Shown one piece after another: positions 15,969 through 22,814 of a stretch of 29,440 nucleotides of DNA. Positions within the stretch are counted from its first letter, which is position 1; each line of letters starts with the position of its first letter. The notes beneath the pieces are model-generated. The model was not told the DNA's origin and ran no database searches. It was given only the letters and a program-made list of their open reading frames with translations. The DNA comes from JBFFXF01 sp041569895 (GTDB lineage: Bacteria; Planctomycetota; UBA8108; JACQVS01), in the NCBI GenBank assembly GCA_041569895.1, contig JBFFXF010000071.1:1-29440 (forward strand), written 5' to 3'. The position numbers and the translations under genes were made by a program.

Positions 15969-16373
15969 ATGGGAAAGGTGCTCATACTGCTCAACGGCGC
16001 CGGGCTCGTGCTCAACGTCCTCGTGTTCATGATCGTCGTCCACTACTTCGAGGACTTCGAGGCGCCGGCGGCGGCCGAGTCGGCGGGCGCGAGCGGACAG
16101 CCCGTGTCGCGGACCGAGCTCGAGCAGCACACGGCGACGCTCAAGAAGGAGATCCAGAACCTCGGCAGCAAGATCCGCCTGCTGCGGAATCTCGAGAAGA
16201 TTCCCGACGACCTCGGCCGATTAAGGAAGGACGTGGCGGTCATCCAGTCGGAGCTGGCCAAGCTGACCGCCGTCGAGCTCCCCGAGGAGCCCATCGAGGA
16301 GCCGGTCGAGACGGCCCCCGTCGAGACGACGGAGACGCCGAACGCCGAGTCGGCCGCCCCGACCGAGAACTGA
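15969..16373 (+). CDS. Small one-pass membrane protein with coiled coil and acidic tail
   Basis: The protein has 134 residues. An N-terminal hydrophobic helix ('VLILLNGAGLVLNVLVFMIV', ~4-23) is followed by 'HYFEDFEAP', a Glu/Ala linker, a heptad-type coiled coil at ~48-95 ('TLKKEIQNLGSKIRLLRNLE') and an acidic Pro/Glu/Thr-rich tail. No signal-peptidase site is evident, so the helix is probably an anchor; topology cannot be fixed from sequence. GAGAGGA lies 7 nt before the ATG, a good ribosome site. It follows the actin gene by 85 nt on the same strand and is a plausible membrane tether for the filament, comparable in role, not in sequence, to MamJ. This role is inference. Confidence 0.8.
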   Translation: MGKVLILLNGAGLVLNVLVFMIVVHYFEDFEAPAAAESAGASGQPVSRTELEQHTATLKKEIQNLGSKIRLLRNLEKIPDDLGRLRKDVAVIQSELAKLTAVELPEEPIEEPVETAPVETTETPNAESAAPTEN

Positions 16374-16390
16374 TCACCGATCAGCAGTCC

Positions 16391-17149
16391 GTGACCAGTC
16401 CTTCCGGAGACGCCGACATCGCGACCGCGGAGCGCCCGGCGACGAGCGACCCCGTGGGGGCCGCCACCCTGGAGCTTCTCGAGACCCACTCCGCCTACAC
16501 CGATCTCATCTGGCGGCGCCTGCGCCGGCTCGGCGCGCTGTCGGGGAAAGTTCTCGAGGTCGGCTGCGGCATCGGCACGATCAGCCAGCGGATCCTCGCC
16601 GAGCCGGGAGTCACGCTCCTGCACTCGGTGGACGTCGACGAGGCGTACATCACGGCCGTGCGCGCGCGCATCGACGACACGCGCTTCACCGCCTTCTGCT
16701 CGCCCGCGGAGTCGTTCACGCCGCCGGATCCGCCATACGACCGCGCCGTGTCGAGCAATGTCTTCGAGCACATCGAGGACGACCTCGCCGCGATGCGCAT
16801 GGTCGAGGCGGCGCTGGCGCCGGGCGGCGAGCTCTGGATCCTCGTCCCGGCCCACCCGGCGCTCTACTCGGGGCTCGACGCCGGCCTCTCGCACCACCGC
16901 CGCTACACGCGACGAGGTCTCATCGAGCTGGGACGCGACGCGGGCCTCGAGTGCGAGCGCATCCGCCACTTCAACCCCATCGGCGCCGTCGGCTGGTGGA
17001 TCGCCGGCAAACTCCTCCGCCGCAGAGAGCTGCCGCCGGGCCAGGTGTCGTTCTACGACCGCTTCGGCGTCACCATCTCCGCCCTCGCCGACAGGTTGAA
17101 TCCGTTTCCGATCGGCATCTCGCTGGTGGCGAGGTTTCGGAAGAGGTAA
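16391..17149 (+). CDS. Class I SAM-dependent methyltransferase
   Basis: The protein has 252 residues with a GTG start, 17 nt after the preceding stop. Motif I 'VLEVGCGIGTIS' (~53-64) binds S-adenosylmethionine. An acidic end to strand 2 ('LHSVDVDEAY') and the motif IV-like 'YDRAVSSNVFEHIEDD' (~116-131) follow, then 'APGGELWILVPAHP'. The C-terminal 'LSHHRRYTRRGL' is common in methyltransferases encoded near glycosyltransferase or lipid genes. The substrate is unknown. It may be the last gene of the actin cluster because of the close spacing, though a functional link is not shown. Confidence 0.88.
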   Translation: MTSPSGDADIATAERPATSDPVGAATLELLETHSAYTDLIWRRLRRLGALSGKVLEVGCGIGTISQRILAEPGVTLLHSVDVDEAYITAVRARIDDTRFTAFCSPAESFTPPDPPYDRAVSSNVFEHIEDDLAAMRMVEAALAPGGELWILVPAHPALYSGLDAGLSHHRRYTRRGLIELGRDAGLECERIRHFNPIGAVGWWIAGKLLRRRELPPGQVSFYDRFGVTISALADRLNPFPIGISLVARFRKR

Positions 17150-17198
17150 CCGGTTTCGTCCCCGTCCCCGTTCCCGTTCCCGTTCCCGTGCCCGTGCC

Positions 17199-17262
17199 CG
17201 ACAGGCTGCTCGACTGTGCTGGCGAAAGTCTGCGACGGATTCAGCAGGAACGCAGGAAGCAG
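17199..17262 (+). repeat. Module A, copy A3
   Basis: CCCGACAGGCTGCTCGACTG is followed at constant spacing by GCTGGCGAAAGTCTGCGACG, then ATTCAGCAGGAACGCAGGAAG. It aligns without gaps to A2 and A4 over about 60 bases. Confidence 0.75.
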
Positions 17263-17303
17263 ATGAGAGCAGGAATGGAGCAGGAGGGGACGGGACAGGA
17301 CGG

Positions 17304-17532
17304 GACGCAGATGACGCAGATCGGGAACAGTCGGTGTCCGAATCGGAATCGGCGTCGGAATCTGACTCGGAGTCGGACCTCGGACTCGGGATCGGATCTC
17401 TGTCTCTGTCTCTGTCTCGGCCTCGGCCTCCGACCCCGACCGCCCCGGCCCCGACGCCGGCCGCCAGCGCGACGACGAGGGCTTTCGGGCACGGGCACGG
17501 GCACGGGACCGGGACCGGGACGGAGGACGAGT
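17304..17532 (-). repeat. Module B, copy B3
   Basis: On the minus strand, (CCCGTG)n is followed by CCGAAAGCCCTCGTCGTCG, GGGGCCGGGG and GAGGCCGAGGCCGAG at the spacing seen in B1 and B4. The period-6 GATTCCGACTCC array and the ATCTGCGTCATCTGCGT tail follow. It has an extra TCTGTC run not present in the other copies. Confidence 0.75.
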
Positions 17533-17558
17533 GGGCGCCGCGAAGGGTCTGCCCGAAC

Positions 17559-17587
17559 TTCCCAATCCACCCCCCGCCGCGTACAAT
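17559..17587 (+). promoter_or_regulatory. Sigma70-type promoter for the TPR/PDZ gene pair
   Basis: TTCCCA (17559-17564) and TACAAT (17582-17587) are separated by exactly 17 bases and match the consensus at four and five of six positions. The leader to ATG 17650 is about 55 nt. The promoter sits just outside the purine-rich end of element copy 3. Confidence 0.5.
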
Positions 17588-17649
17588 ACGCATTCGGTCC
17601 ACACCGAATCACATCGAGCCCATTCGACGTCCGTCAGGGAGGTCCCACG

Positions 17650-18576
17650 ATGATTTCGGCGAGAGGGTCTTTGGCGTTGCTCCTGGTGTGCGCGTTCCTC
17701 CCGGTGGCCGTGCTGGCTCAGGACGCGCCGGCGGGTGATGCGGATGCGAAGCGTCCCGCCTTCAGCTCCGATCGGGCCGCGGAGGCGTTCGATCGCGGGC
17801 TCGCGCTCTTCAAGGAGGGCAAGTACCGCGACGCCGAGGCGCAGTTCAAGCGGGCGGTGAAGAGCGCCAAGACCAAGGAGGACACGGTGCTCGTCACTCG
17901 GTGGCAGCTCGCCTCCGAGGGCGGGCGATATCTCGAGATCATCGAGCGCCGGGCGGCCCAGGTGCCGATGGAGGCGCTCTTCCAGGCGTACGACCTCGCG
18001 GACAAGTACGGCGACACGCCGATCCGGGACAAGTACGACTCCTTCATCGCCACGCTGGGCGCGAACACGGTCCACATGGTCGAGGAGTTCGATCACTACA
18101 GCCCGAAGTACTCGAAGAAGTACGGCAAGCACTTCCTCAAGAAGGACCCGGCCGATCCGTCGACCGCGTACCGCGGAGGCGGCTGCATCGAGTGGAAGCA
18201 GAATGAGGAGAAGAACGCCTCGCAGCTTCGCATCGCCAGCGCGTCGGTGCCGAAGAACTTCAACGAGTACGAAGGCGTCGTCTTCTGGCTCTACGCCATC
18301 AAGCCGCTCGAGATGGAGGTGATCGCGAGGACGCCCGGCAAGGACAAGAAGAAGCAGGTGAACTCGTTCATGCACAAGTTCAAGCCGAAGGCCGCCCGGC
18401 GCTGGCAGCGGATCTTCGTGCCGTGGAACAAGTTCAGCCAGTACGGCCAGGGCGATCTCTCGAACGTTGACGCGTTGATCTTCCAGATCCGCGCCAAGCG
18501 TGACTTCCATCTGCGTGTCGATCACGTGGGGCTCGTCAAGAAGAGCCAGCCGGGCCGCGCGAAGGGGCGCAGTTGA
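17650..18576 (+). CDS. Exported protein with TPR-like N-terminus and carbohydrate-binding-module-like C-terminus
   Basis: The protein has 308 residues. The frame is open far upstream, but the real start is ATG 17650, with AGGGAGG 7 nt before it and a clean signal peptide ending 'VAVLAQ' (~24). Residues ~37-75 form a TPR hairpin ('AFDRGLALFKEGKYRDAEAQ') and helices continue to ~140. From ~165 the sequence turns into a beta-sandwich resembling CIA30/CBM11 domains: 'GGCIEWKQN', 'YEGVVFWLYAIKPLEMEVIA', 'RRWQRIFVPWNKF' and 'LRVDHVGLV'. It probably acts in the periplasm or on the outer membrane, binding glycans or a partner. The stop codon overlaps the TTG start of the protease-like gene by 4 nt, so the two products are translationally coupled. 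Confidence 0.85.
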   Translation: MISARGSLALLLVCAFLPVAVLAQDAPAGDADAKRPAFSSDRAAEAFDRGLALFKEGKYRDAEAQFKRAVKSAKTKEDTVLVTRWQLASEGGRYLEIIERRAAQVPMEALFQAYDLADKYGDTPIRDKYDSFIATLGANTVHMVEEFDHYSPKYSKKYGKHFLKKDPADPSTAYRGGGCIEWKQNEEKNASQLRIASASVPKNFNEYEGVVFWLYAIKPLEMEVIARTPGKDKKKQVNSFMHKFKPKAARRWQRIFVPWNKFSQYGQGDLSNVDALIFQIRAKRDFHLRVDHVGLVKKSQPGRAKGRS

Positions 18577-20141
18577 GACAGGCGCGCCACCGCGCCGTCA
18601 TGGACGTGTCGGCGCCGCGCCGGGGGAACCTCCCGTGGTCTCGACGCGGTGCTCTGGGAAGGCTGTGCCTCGCCGGTCTCCTGCTCGCGATCCTTGCCCC
18701 GCGTACGTGGACGACCGAGGACGACGCTCGCTGGGACCCGCCGATCGACGGCACCTTCCTCGGCATCCGCGGCGCCATCGACGACGGCGTATTCCGCGTC
18801 GCGCTCGTCAACCCGGGCGGCGCCGCGCACCTCGCCGGGCTGCGACGGGGTGACGCGATCGTGCGACTCGCCGGTCGCGCGGGGTTCGCCGACTTCGACG
18901 AGTTCCGGAGAATCGTCGGGTCGCTCGAGCCCGGAGAGCCGACGACCGCGGTGGTCTCGAGAGGCGGGTCCGAGCTCGATCTCGCGCTCGTCCCGGACCA
19001 TGGCGCGTTCCGCGACTTCTTCGTCATCGTCGACCGCATCCGCACATCTCGCTTCACGCGAGGTCTCGACACCACTCCCGGCGCCATCGAGGCCATCCTC
19101 GAGGAGGACGCCACGCGTCTCCGCCGGGCCGACAGGTGGTCGGCTGCCTACGAGATCCTCAATCGGTCGATCGGCCGGCTTCGCGTGTCGCACGCCGCCG
19201 TCGTGCCGCCGTGGACGTACGAGCGCATCTTCCTGGCCGGTCCGACCGACGCCGGCTCGCACCGCCCGGGAATCGTTCTCGCCGCCCTCGAGAGTGAGGA
19301 GTCGTCACCTCGACCGGCGTTCTTCGTCCTCACCGTTCTCGACGGCAGTCCGGCCGCGCGCGCCGGCCTCCGGAGGGGCGACGAGATCGTACGGGTCAAC
19401 GAGCGCCCGACGGCCGAGTCGCCGCGGCGCACGCTCGCCGGGTACGAGTTTTGGCGGCCGTACTACGTCCTTCAGGTCGACCCCGGCGAGGAGCTCGCCC
19501 TCGACGTCCGACGGACGCGTGGCGGCGAGCTCGAGGACGTCCGCGTGGTGATCGACGAGCCAATCAGCGAGCTCGCCGCGACGCGCGAGAGCGTGAGCAC
19601 CCTCGTGCGCGACGGCCGGCGCATCGTGTCGATCCACCTCTGGGACTTCCTCTCGCCGCGTCTGCCCGCGCTTGTGAAGACCGCGCTCACCGAGGGCGCC
19701 GCATCTGACGGACTGCTGATCGACCTGCGCGGCCGTGGCGGCAAGGTCTCGGTGCTCGAGCAGGTGCTCGAGCTCCTGCGTGCCGATCCGCGCCCCCGTG
19801 TCCTCTTGATCGACCGCGACACGCGCAGCGCCAAGGAGATCCTCGCCGACGCGCTGCTCGGCTCGCCGCGCACCCGCCTCGTCGGCGAGCGAACCGCCGG
19901 CGCGGTGCTCCCGGCCAGCTTCCGTTCACTCTCGCGGTCCGCCGCGCTGATGTTCCCCGCCGATCCGAGGGTGATCGAGCGCCTGGTCGGGGACAGACAG
20001 CTCGAGGGCGTCGGCGTCTCCCCGGACATCGAGGTGGAGGTCTCGCTGCCGTACAGCGGCGGAGCGGACCCGATCCGCGACCGGGGAATCGATGCGCTGC
20101 TCGCGCTCATCGATGAGGCGACGCGGCGGGCGCGGTTTTGA
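18573..20141 (+). CDS. Double-PDZ, S41-type (C-terminal-processing/IRBP-like) protease
   Basis: The protein has 522 residues. The TTG start at 18573 overlaps the previous stop and is preceded by GAAGGGG at 5-6 nt, so I prefer it to ATG 18600. A hydrophobic helix at ~30-42 ('LCLAGLLLAILAP') is a signal or anchor. PDZ 1 (~60-135) contains 'AAHLAGLRRGDAIVRL' and PDZ 2 (~240-330) 'AARAGLRRGDEIVRV'. The S41 core (~345-520) contains 'GLLIDLRGRGG', then 'DTRSAKEILADAL', whose Ser aligns with the S41 nucleophile, and 'GERTAGAVLP'. The lysine expected in CtpA/Prc ('FGKG') is absent; 'GERTAG' is instead usual in the IRBP/tricorn-like branch. Activity is plausible but not proven. The coupled TPR/CBM-like protein may deliver substrates. 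Confidence 0.88.
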   Translation: MRQARHRAVMDVSAPRRGNLPWSRRGALGRLCLAGLLLAILAPRTWTTEDDARWDPPIDGTFLGIRGAIDDGVFRVALVNPGGAAHLAGLRRGDAIVRLAGRAGFADFDEFRRIVGSLEPGEPTTAVVSRGGSELDLALVPDHGAFRDFFVIVDRIRTSRFTRGLDTTPGAIEAILEEDATRLRRADRWSAAYEILNRSIGRLRVSHAAVVPPWTYERIFLAGPTDAGSHRPGIVLAALESEESSPRPAFFVLTVLDGSPAARAGLRRGDEIVRVNERPTAESPRRTLAGYEFWRPYYVLQVDPGEELALDVRRTRGGELEDVRVVIDEPISELAATRESVSTLVRDGRRIVSIHLWDFLSPRLPALVKTALTEGAASDGLLIDLRGRGGKVSVLEQVLELLRADPRPRVLLIDRDTRSAKEILADALLGSPRTRLVGERTAGAVLPASFRSLSRSAALMFPADPRVIERLVGDRQLEGVGVSPDIEVEVSLPYSGGADPIRDRGIDALLALIDEATRRARF

Positions 20142-20215
20142 CGGGCGTCGTTCCGCGTCCTCGATCCACCAGGCGGGAGAGCAATCACGGAAGAGCGGAG
20201 CTCCAAGCTCGGGCA

Positions 20216-20314
20216 GAGAGAGTCGACTTCAGGGGTTGCTGTCAGACGATTCAGAAAGAAAGCAGGAAACTCGGGAAAACAGGAAACGGACGGATCGATG
20301 GTGTGTGAGCTTCG
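20216..20314 (+). repeat. Module C, copy C2
   Basis: GAGAGTCGACTTC precedes GCTGTCAGACGATTCA (20238-20253), which is identical to the C1 copy. GCAGGAAACTC, ACAGGAAACGGA and TGTGTGAGCTTCG continue at the same spacing as in C1. Confidence 0.7.
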
Positions 20315-20340
20315 CGCGAGCCGTCGAACGGATCTTCCTC

Positions 20341-20424
20341 ACTTCCTCTTCTTCCTGCTCTCCTCATAGATGCGTTGCAGAGTCTCGTCAGCGAAGTCGA
20401 GCAGCCCTTCGGGCACGGGACCGG
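20341..20424 (-). repeat. Module A, copy A4
   Basis: Directly after the CMD stop on the minus strand, GGTCCCGTGCCCGAAGGG leads into GCTGCTCGACTTCGCTGACG, then ACTCTGCAACGCATCTATGA. It shares an 18-base identical block (GAGACTCTGCAACGCATC) with A2. One frame reads 'GLLDFADETLQRIYEESRKK', similar to the translation of A3, but I read this as nucleotide repeat similarity. Confidence 0.75.
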
Positions 20425-20742
20425 TCAGTCGCTGCCGATGACGTCCTCGATCCACGCCCGGGCGCGCATCATCGCCGGGAAGCCGATCGAGGTGACGCCG
20501 AGCAACGCGACGTGGCGGAGCTCGTCCGGGGTGCAGCCGGCCGCGATCGCCTTGCGCGCCGATGAGTGGGTGGCGCCCTCGAGGCCGGCGGCGAGGCTGA
20601 TGGCCAGCTTGACGAGCGCGATGGTCCTGGCGTCGAGCGGCCCTGCCTCTTTCGCCGCGCGTCCGAGTGCCTCGTAGCTCTCGAAGAGATCGTGGTACTG
20701 CTCCTTCGCCTTCTGGTAAAACTCGGGTGGATTCGACATCAT
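20425..20742 (-). CDS. Carboxymuconolactone decarboxylase (AhpD-like) family protein
   Basis: A 105-residue all-helical protein starting 'MMSNPPEFYQKAKEQYHDLF'. The open frame continues upstream, but only this part looks like protein and ACGGAG lies just before the ATG. The CMD/AhpD core is clear: 'LDARTIALVKLAISLAAG', then 'HSSARKAIAAGCTPDELRHV' and 'GFPAMMRA'. The AhpD redox CxxC pair is absent (the site reads 'EGATHSS'), so a peroxiredoxin-reductase role is unlikely; the single Cys precedes TPDEL. Many such proteins have no known reaction. It is divergent from the FAD oxidoreductase, with 78 bases between starts. Confidence 0.85.
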   Translation of the reverse strand: MMSNPPEFYQKAKEQYHDLFESYEALGRAAKEAGPLDARTIALVKLAISLAAGLEGATHSSARKAIAAGCTPDELRHVALLGVTSIGFPAMMRARAWIEDVIGSD

Positions 20743-20820
20743 GCAGCTCCGTTGGTGGTGGGCTCCGCTGGTGTTGATCTCCGTGTGCGGGAAGCCGATC
20801 TGTCGAGGCAGCGTACGCCG

Positions 20821-22674
20821 ATGCACGCCGATTGTCGTGCGTTTTTTGAGGACGACGACGCGCTCGCCGGCGCCGGGTCGTCGAGGACGACGACGAGGAC
20901 GAGGACGAGCACGACGACGGGACCGGGACCGGAGGCCGAATCCCGATCCGGATCCGCTGCCGGGATCTCTCGTCGCGCGTTTCTCGTGCTGTCGGCCGCG
21001 GCGACCGGCCTGTGGACCCACGAGGGGATCTGGGCGGCCCGGCGTCGGACGGTCGAGGCCCGGGCTCGCATCGCAAGCGCCGACCGTGAGTCGGGCGCGG
21101 AGCTCGCCGCGGATGTCGTCGTGCTCGGGGGGGGCACCGGTGGCACGGCGGCCGCGCTCGCCGCGGCCCGGCTGGGGCGTCGCGTCATCCTCACCGAGCC
21201 GACCGACTGGATCGGCGGGCAGCTGACGCAGCAGGGCGTGCCTCCCGATGAGCATCCGTGGATCGAATCGTTCGGCTGCACCCGCAGCTATCGGAGCTTC
21301 CGGGACGGTGTGCGCGACTACTATCGGAGGAGCTATCCGCTGACGGCGGCGGCGCGGGCGCGCCCGCACCTCGATCCGGGGAACGGCTGGGTGTCGGCGC
21401 TCTGTCACGAGCCGCGCGTCGGCGTCGCCATCCTCCACGAGCTCGCCGCGCCGTTCCTCAGCCGTGGCCTGCTGACGATCCTCCACCATCGCGAGGTCGT
21501 CGACGCCGAGGTCGACGGCGACCGGGTCCGCGCCGTCGCCGTGCGCGACACGCGCGACGGCGCGGTCACCGTCCTCGTGGCGCGGTACTTCATCGACGCG
21601 ACCGAGCTCGGCGATCTCCTGCCGGCGGCCGGAGTCGAGCATGTCTCCGGCTCCGAGTCCCGCGAGCAGACCGGCGAGCTGCACGCCTCGAGCCGCGCGC
21701 GTCCGGACAACCACCAGGCCTGCACGTGGTGCTTCGCCGTCGAGCACCGTGACGGCGAGGATCACCGCATCGACCGCCCGGAAGACTACGACTCGTGGCG
21801 CGATTTCGTTCCGGAGCTCGAGCCGCCGTGGCCGGGAAAGCTCCTCTCGTTCGAGTACAGCGATCCGCGCACGCTCGCGCCTCGCCGTCTCGGCTTCGAC
21901 CCGCGCGCGGGCGCTTCGGGCGGGTTCTGGGCGTACCGGCGCATCCTCGATCGGGAGAACTTCGCGCCGGGAACCTACGCCGGCGACGTGTCGCTGATCA
22001 ACTGGCCGATGAACGACTACCTCCCCGGCAACCTCTTCGGCGGCACGTCCGACGACGCGGCTCGCCACCGCCGGGGCGCCCGGCAGCTCAGCCTGGCTCT
22101 TCTTTACTGGCTGCAGACCGAGGCGCCTCGCCCCGATGGCGGCGCGGGCTGGCCGGGCCTGCGTCTTCGTGGCGACATGCTCGGCACCGAGGACGGGCTC
22201 GCGAAGCACGTCTACGTGCGCGAGTCGCGTCGAATCGTCGCGGAGTTCACGGTCCTCGAACAGCACGTCGCGGCGTCGAGCGACGGCGACGACCGGGAGG
22301 CTCGCTTCGACGACTCGGTGGGGATCGGCAGCTATCGCATCGACCTCCACCCGTCGACCGGCGGCGACAACTACATCGACATCGGCTCACTGCCGTTCCA
22401 GATCCCTCTCGGCGCGCTCATCCCGCGGCGGGTCGAGAACGTCCTCGCCGGCGCCAAGAACCTCGGCGTCACGCACGTCACCAACGGCTGCTACCGGCTC
22501 CACCCGGTCGAGTGGAACATCGGCGAGGCCGCGGGCCTGCTCGCCGCCTTCGCGCTCGAGCGCACCGAGCCGCCACGGCGTGTCCGCGGTCACGGTCCGC
22601 TGCTCGTCGAGTTCCAGCGCCTCCTCCGCCGCGAGGGCGTCGAGCTCGAATGGCCCCGGGCACGGCCACGGTGA
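20821..22674 (+). CDS. Tat-exported FAD-dependent oxidoreductase (FAD_oxidored family)
   Basis: 617 residues from ATG 20821. A twin-arginine signal 'SRRAFLVLSAAATG' lies unusually far in (~50-63), behind a low-complexity Thr/Arg/Ser leader encoded by element-like hexamers. The Rossmann motif 'VVVLGGGTGGTAAALAAARLG' is split here as VVVLGGGTGG plus TAAALAAARLG (~98-118). 'GGQLTQQGVP' follows, then 'FIDATELGDLL' and the C-terminal FAD-binding 'VLAGAKNLGVTH' and 'HPVEWNIGEAAGLLAAFAL'. This pattern fits pfam FAD_oxidored proteins, frequent in Planctomycetota and usually periplasmic; the substrate is unknown. A start after the leader would remove the low-complexity part, but I see no ATG or GTG there before the Tat motif. 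No strong Shine-Dalgarno precedes 20821. Confidence 0.85.
   Translation: MHADCRAFFEDDDALAGAGSSRTTTRTRTSTTTGPGPEAESRSGSAAGISRRAFLVLSAAATGLWTHEGIWAARRRTVEARARIASADRESGAELAADVVVLGGGTGGTAAALAAARLGRRVILTEPTDWIGGQLTQQGVPPDEHPWIESFGCTRSYRSFRDGVRDYYRRSYPLTAAARARPHLDPGNGWVSALCHEPRVGVAILHELAAPFLSRGLLTILHHREVVDAEVDGDRVRAVAVRDTRDGAVTVLVARYFIDATELGDLLPAAGVEHVSGSESREQTGELHASSRARPDNHQACTWCFAVEHRDGEDHRIDRPEDYDSWRDFVPELEPPWPGKLLSFEYSDPRTLAPRRLGFDPRAGASGGFWAYRRILDRENFAPGTYAGDVSLINWPMNDYLPGNLFGGTSDDAARHRRGARQLSLALLYWLQTEAPRPDGGAGWPGLRLRGDMLGTEDGLAKHVYVRESRRIVAEFTVLEQHVAASSDGDDREARFDDSVGIGSYRIDLHPSTGGDNYIDIGSLPFQIPLGALIPRRVENVLAGAKNLGVTHVTNGCYRLHPVEWNIGEAAGLLAAFALERTEPPRRVRGHGPLLVEFQRLLRREGVELEWPRARPR
20878..20962 (+). 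repeat. Hexamer tract of the dispersed-element type inside a coding leader
   Basis: Units GACGAGGACGAG, GGGACCGGGACC and GGCCGAATCCCGATCCGGATCC follow one another, in the order seen when reading into an element from its purine-rich end. The tract lies in frame between the start codon and the Tat motif of the FAD oxidoreductase. Confidence 0.6.
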
Positions 22675-22708
22675 GCCGGCCCGGCCGCGGGCGTCGAGCC
22701 CTTCTTCC

Positions 22709-22737
22709 GTGACACCCCCCGGGGGCTCCGGTATACT
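22709..22737 (+). promoter_or_regulatory. Strong sigma70-type promoter for the dockerin gene
   Basis: GTGACA (22709-22714) and TATACT (22732-22737) lie 17 bases apart, each matching the consensus at five of six positions. The spacer contains the GC palindrome CCCCCGGGGG. The leader to the start at 22815 is about 70 nt. This is the best promoter match in the window. Confidence 0.65.
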
Positions 22738-22814
22738 CGCCGGGGCGAGGAGGAAGGGTCCCACCTCGCGGTGTTTTTGACCACCGTTCAGCTCTTTTAC
22801 ACGTCCGTCCAGGA

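Larger units (their letters stand above)
17150..17550. repeat. Modular dispersed element, copy 3 (A -> <- B), between two plus-strand genes
   Basis: Plus-strand hexamers (17156-17200) lead into core A (17199-17262) and a GCAGGAA-rich joint. The right half, read on the minus strand, is hexamers (17486-17532), core B (17419-17487), TCTGTC units, a GATTCC-type array (17338-17400) and the tail GATCTGCGTCATCTGCGTC (17304-17324). This is the same two-ended composite as copies 1 and 2 but with A on the left. The rest of the 500-base gap, 17551-17649, holds the promoter and leader of the next gene. Confidence 0.8.
20216..20424. repeat. Modular dispersed element, copy 4 (C, then <- A), at a convergent junction
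   Basis: Between the converging S41-type gene and the CMD-family gene, module C (20216-20314) is followed by core A on the minus strand (20341-20410) and a short GGGCACGGGACCGG end (20410-20424) touching the CMD stop codon. The B half is missing: 20142-20215 has only a trace of hexamer sequence (CGTTCCGCGTCCTCG) after the upstream stop. Confidence 0.72.

Noticed and set aside
16951..17649. N-terminal extension of the TPR/CBM-like protein by 233 residues
   Set aside because: The extension is the methyltransferase end in another frame plus element sequence. The signal peptide and Shine-Dalgarno fix the start at 17650.
20345..20413. Small gene encoding the peptide GLLDFADETLQRIYEESRKK in module A
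   Set aside because: A2 and A3 give related peptides, but differences between copies are not concentrated at synonymous sites, A2 has an early stop, and there is no start codon or ribosome site in a constant place.
20743..22350. N-terminal extension of the CMD-family frame to 641 residues
   Set aside because: Only the last 105 residues resemble protein. The rest is antisense to the FAD oxidoreductase and passes through the hexamer tract.
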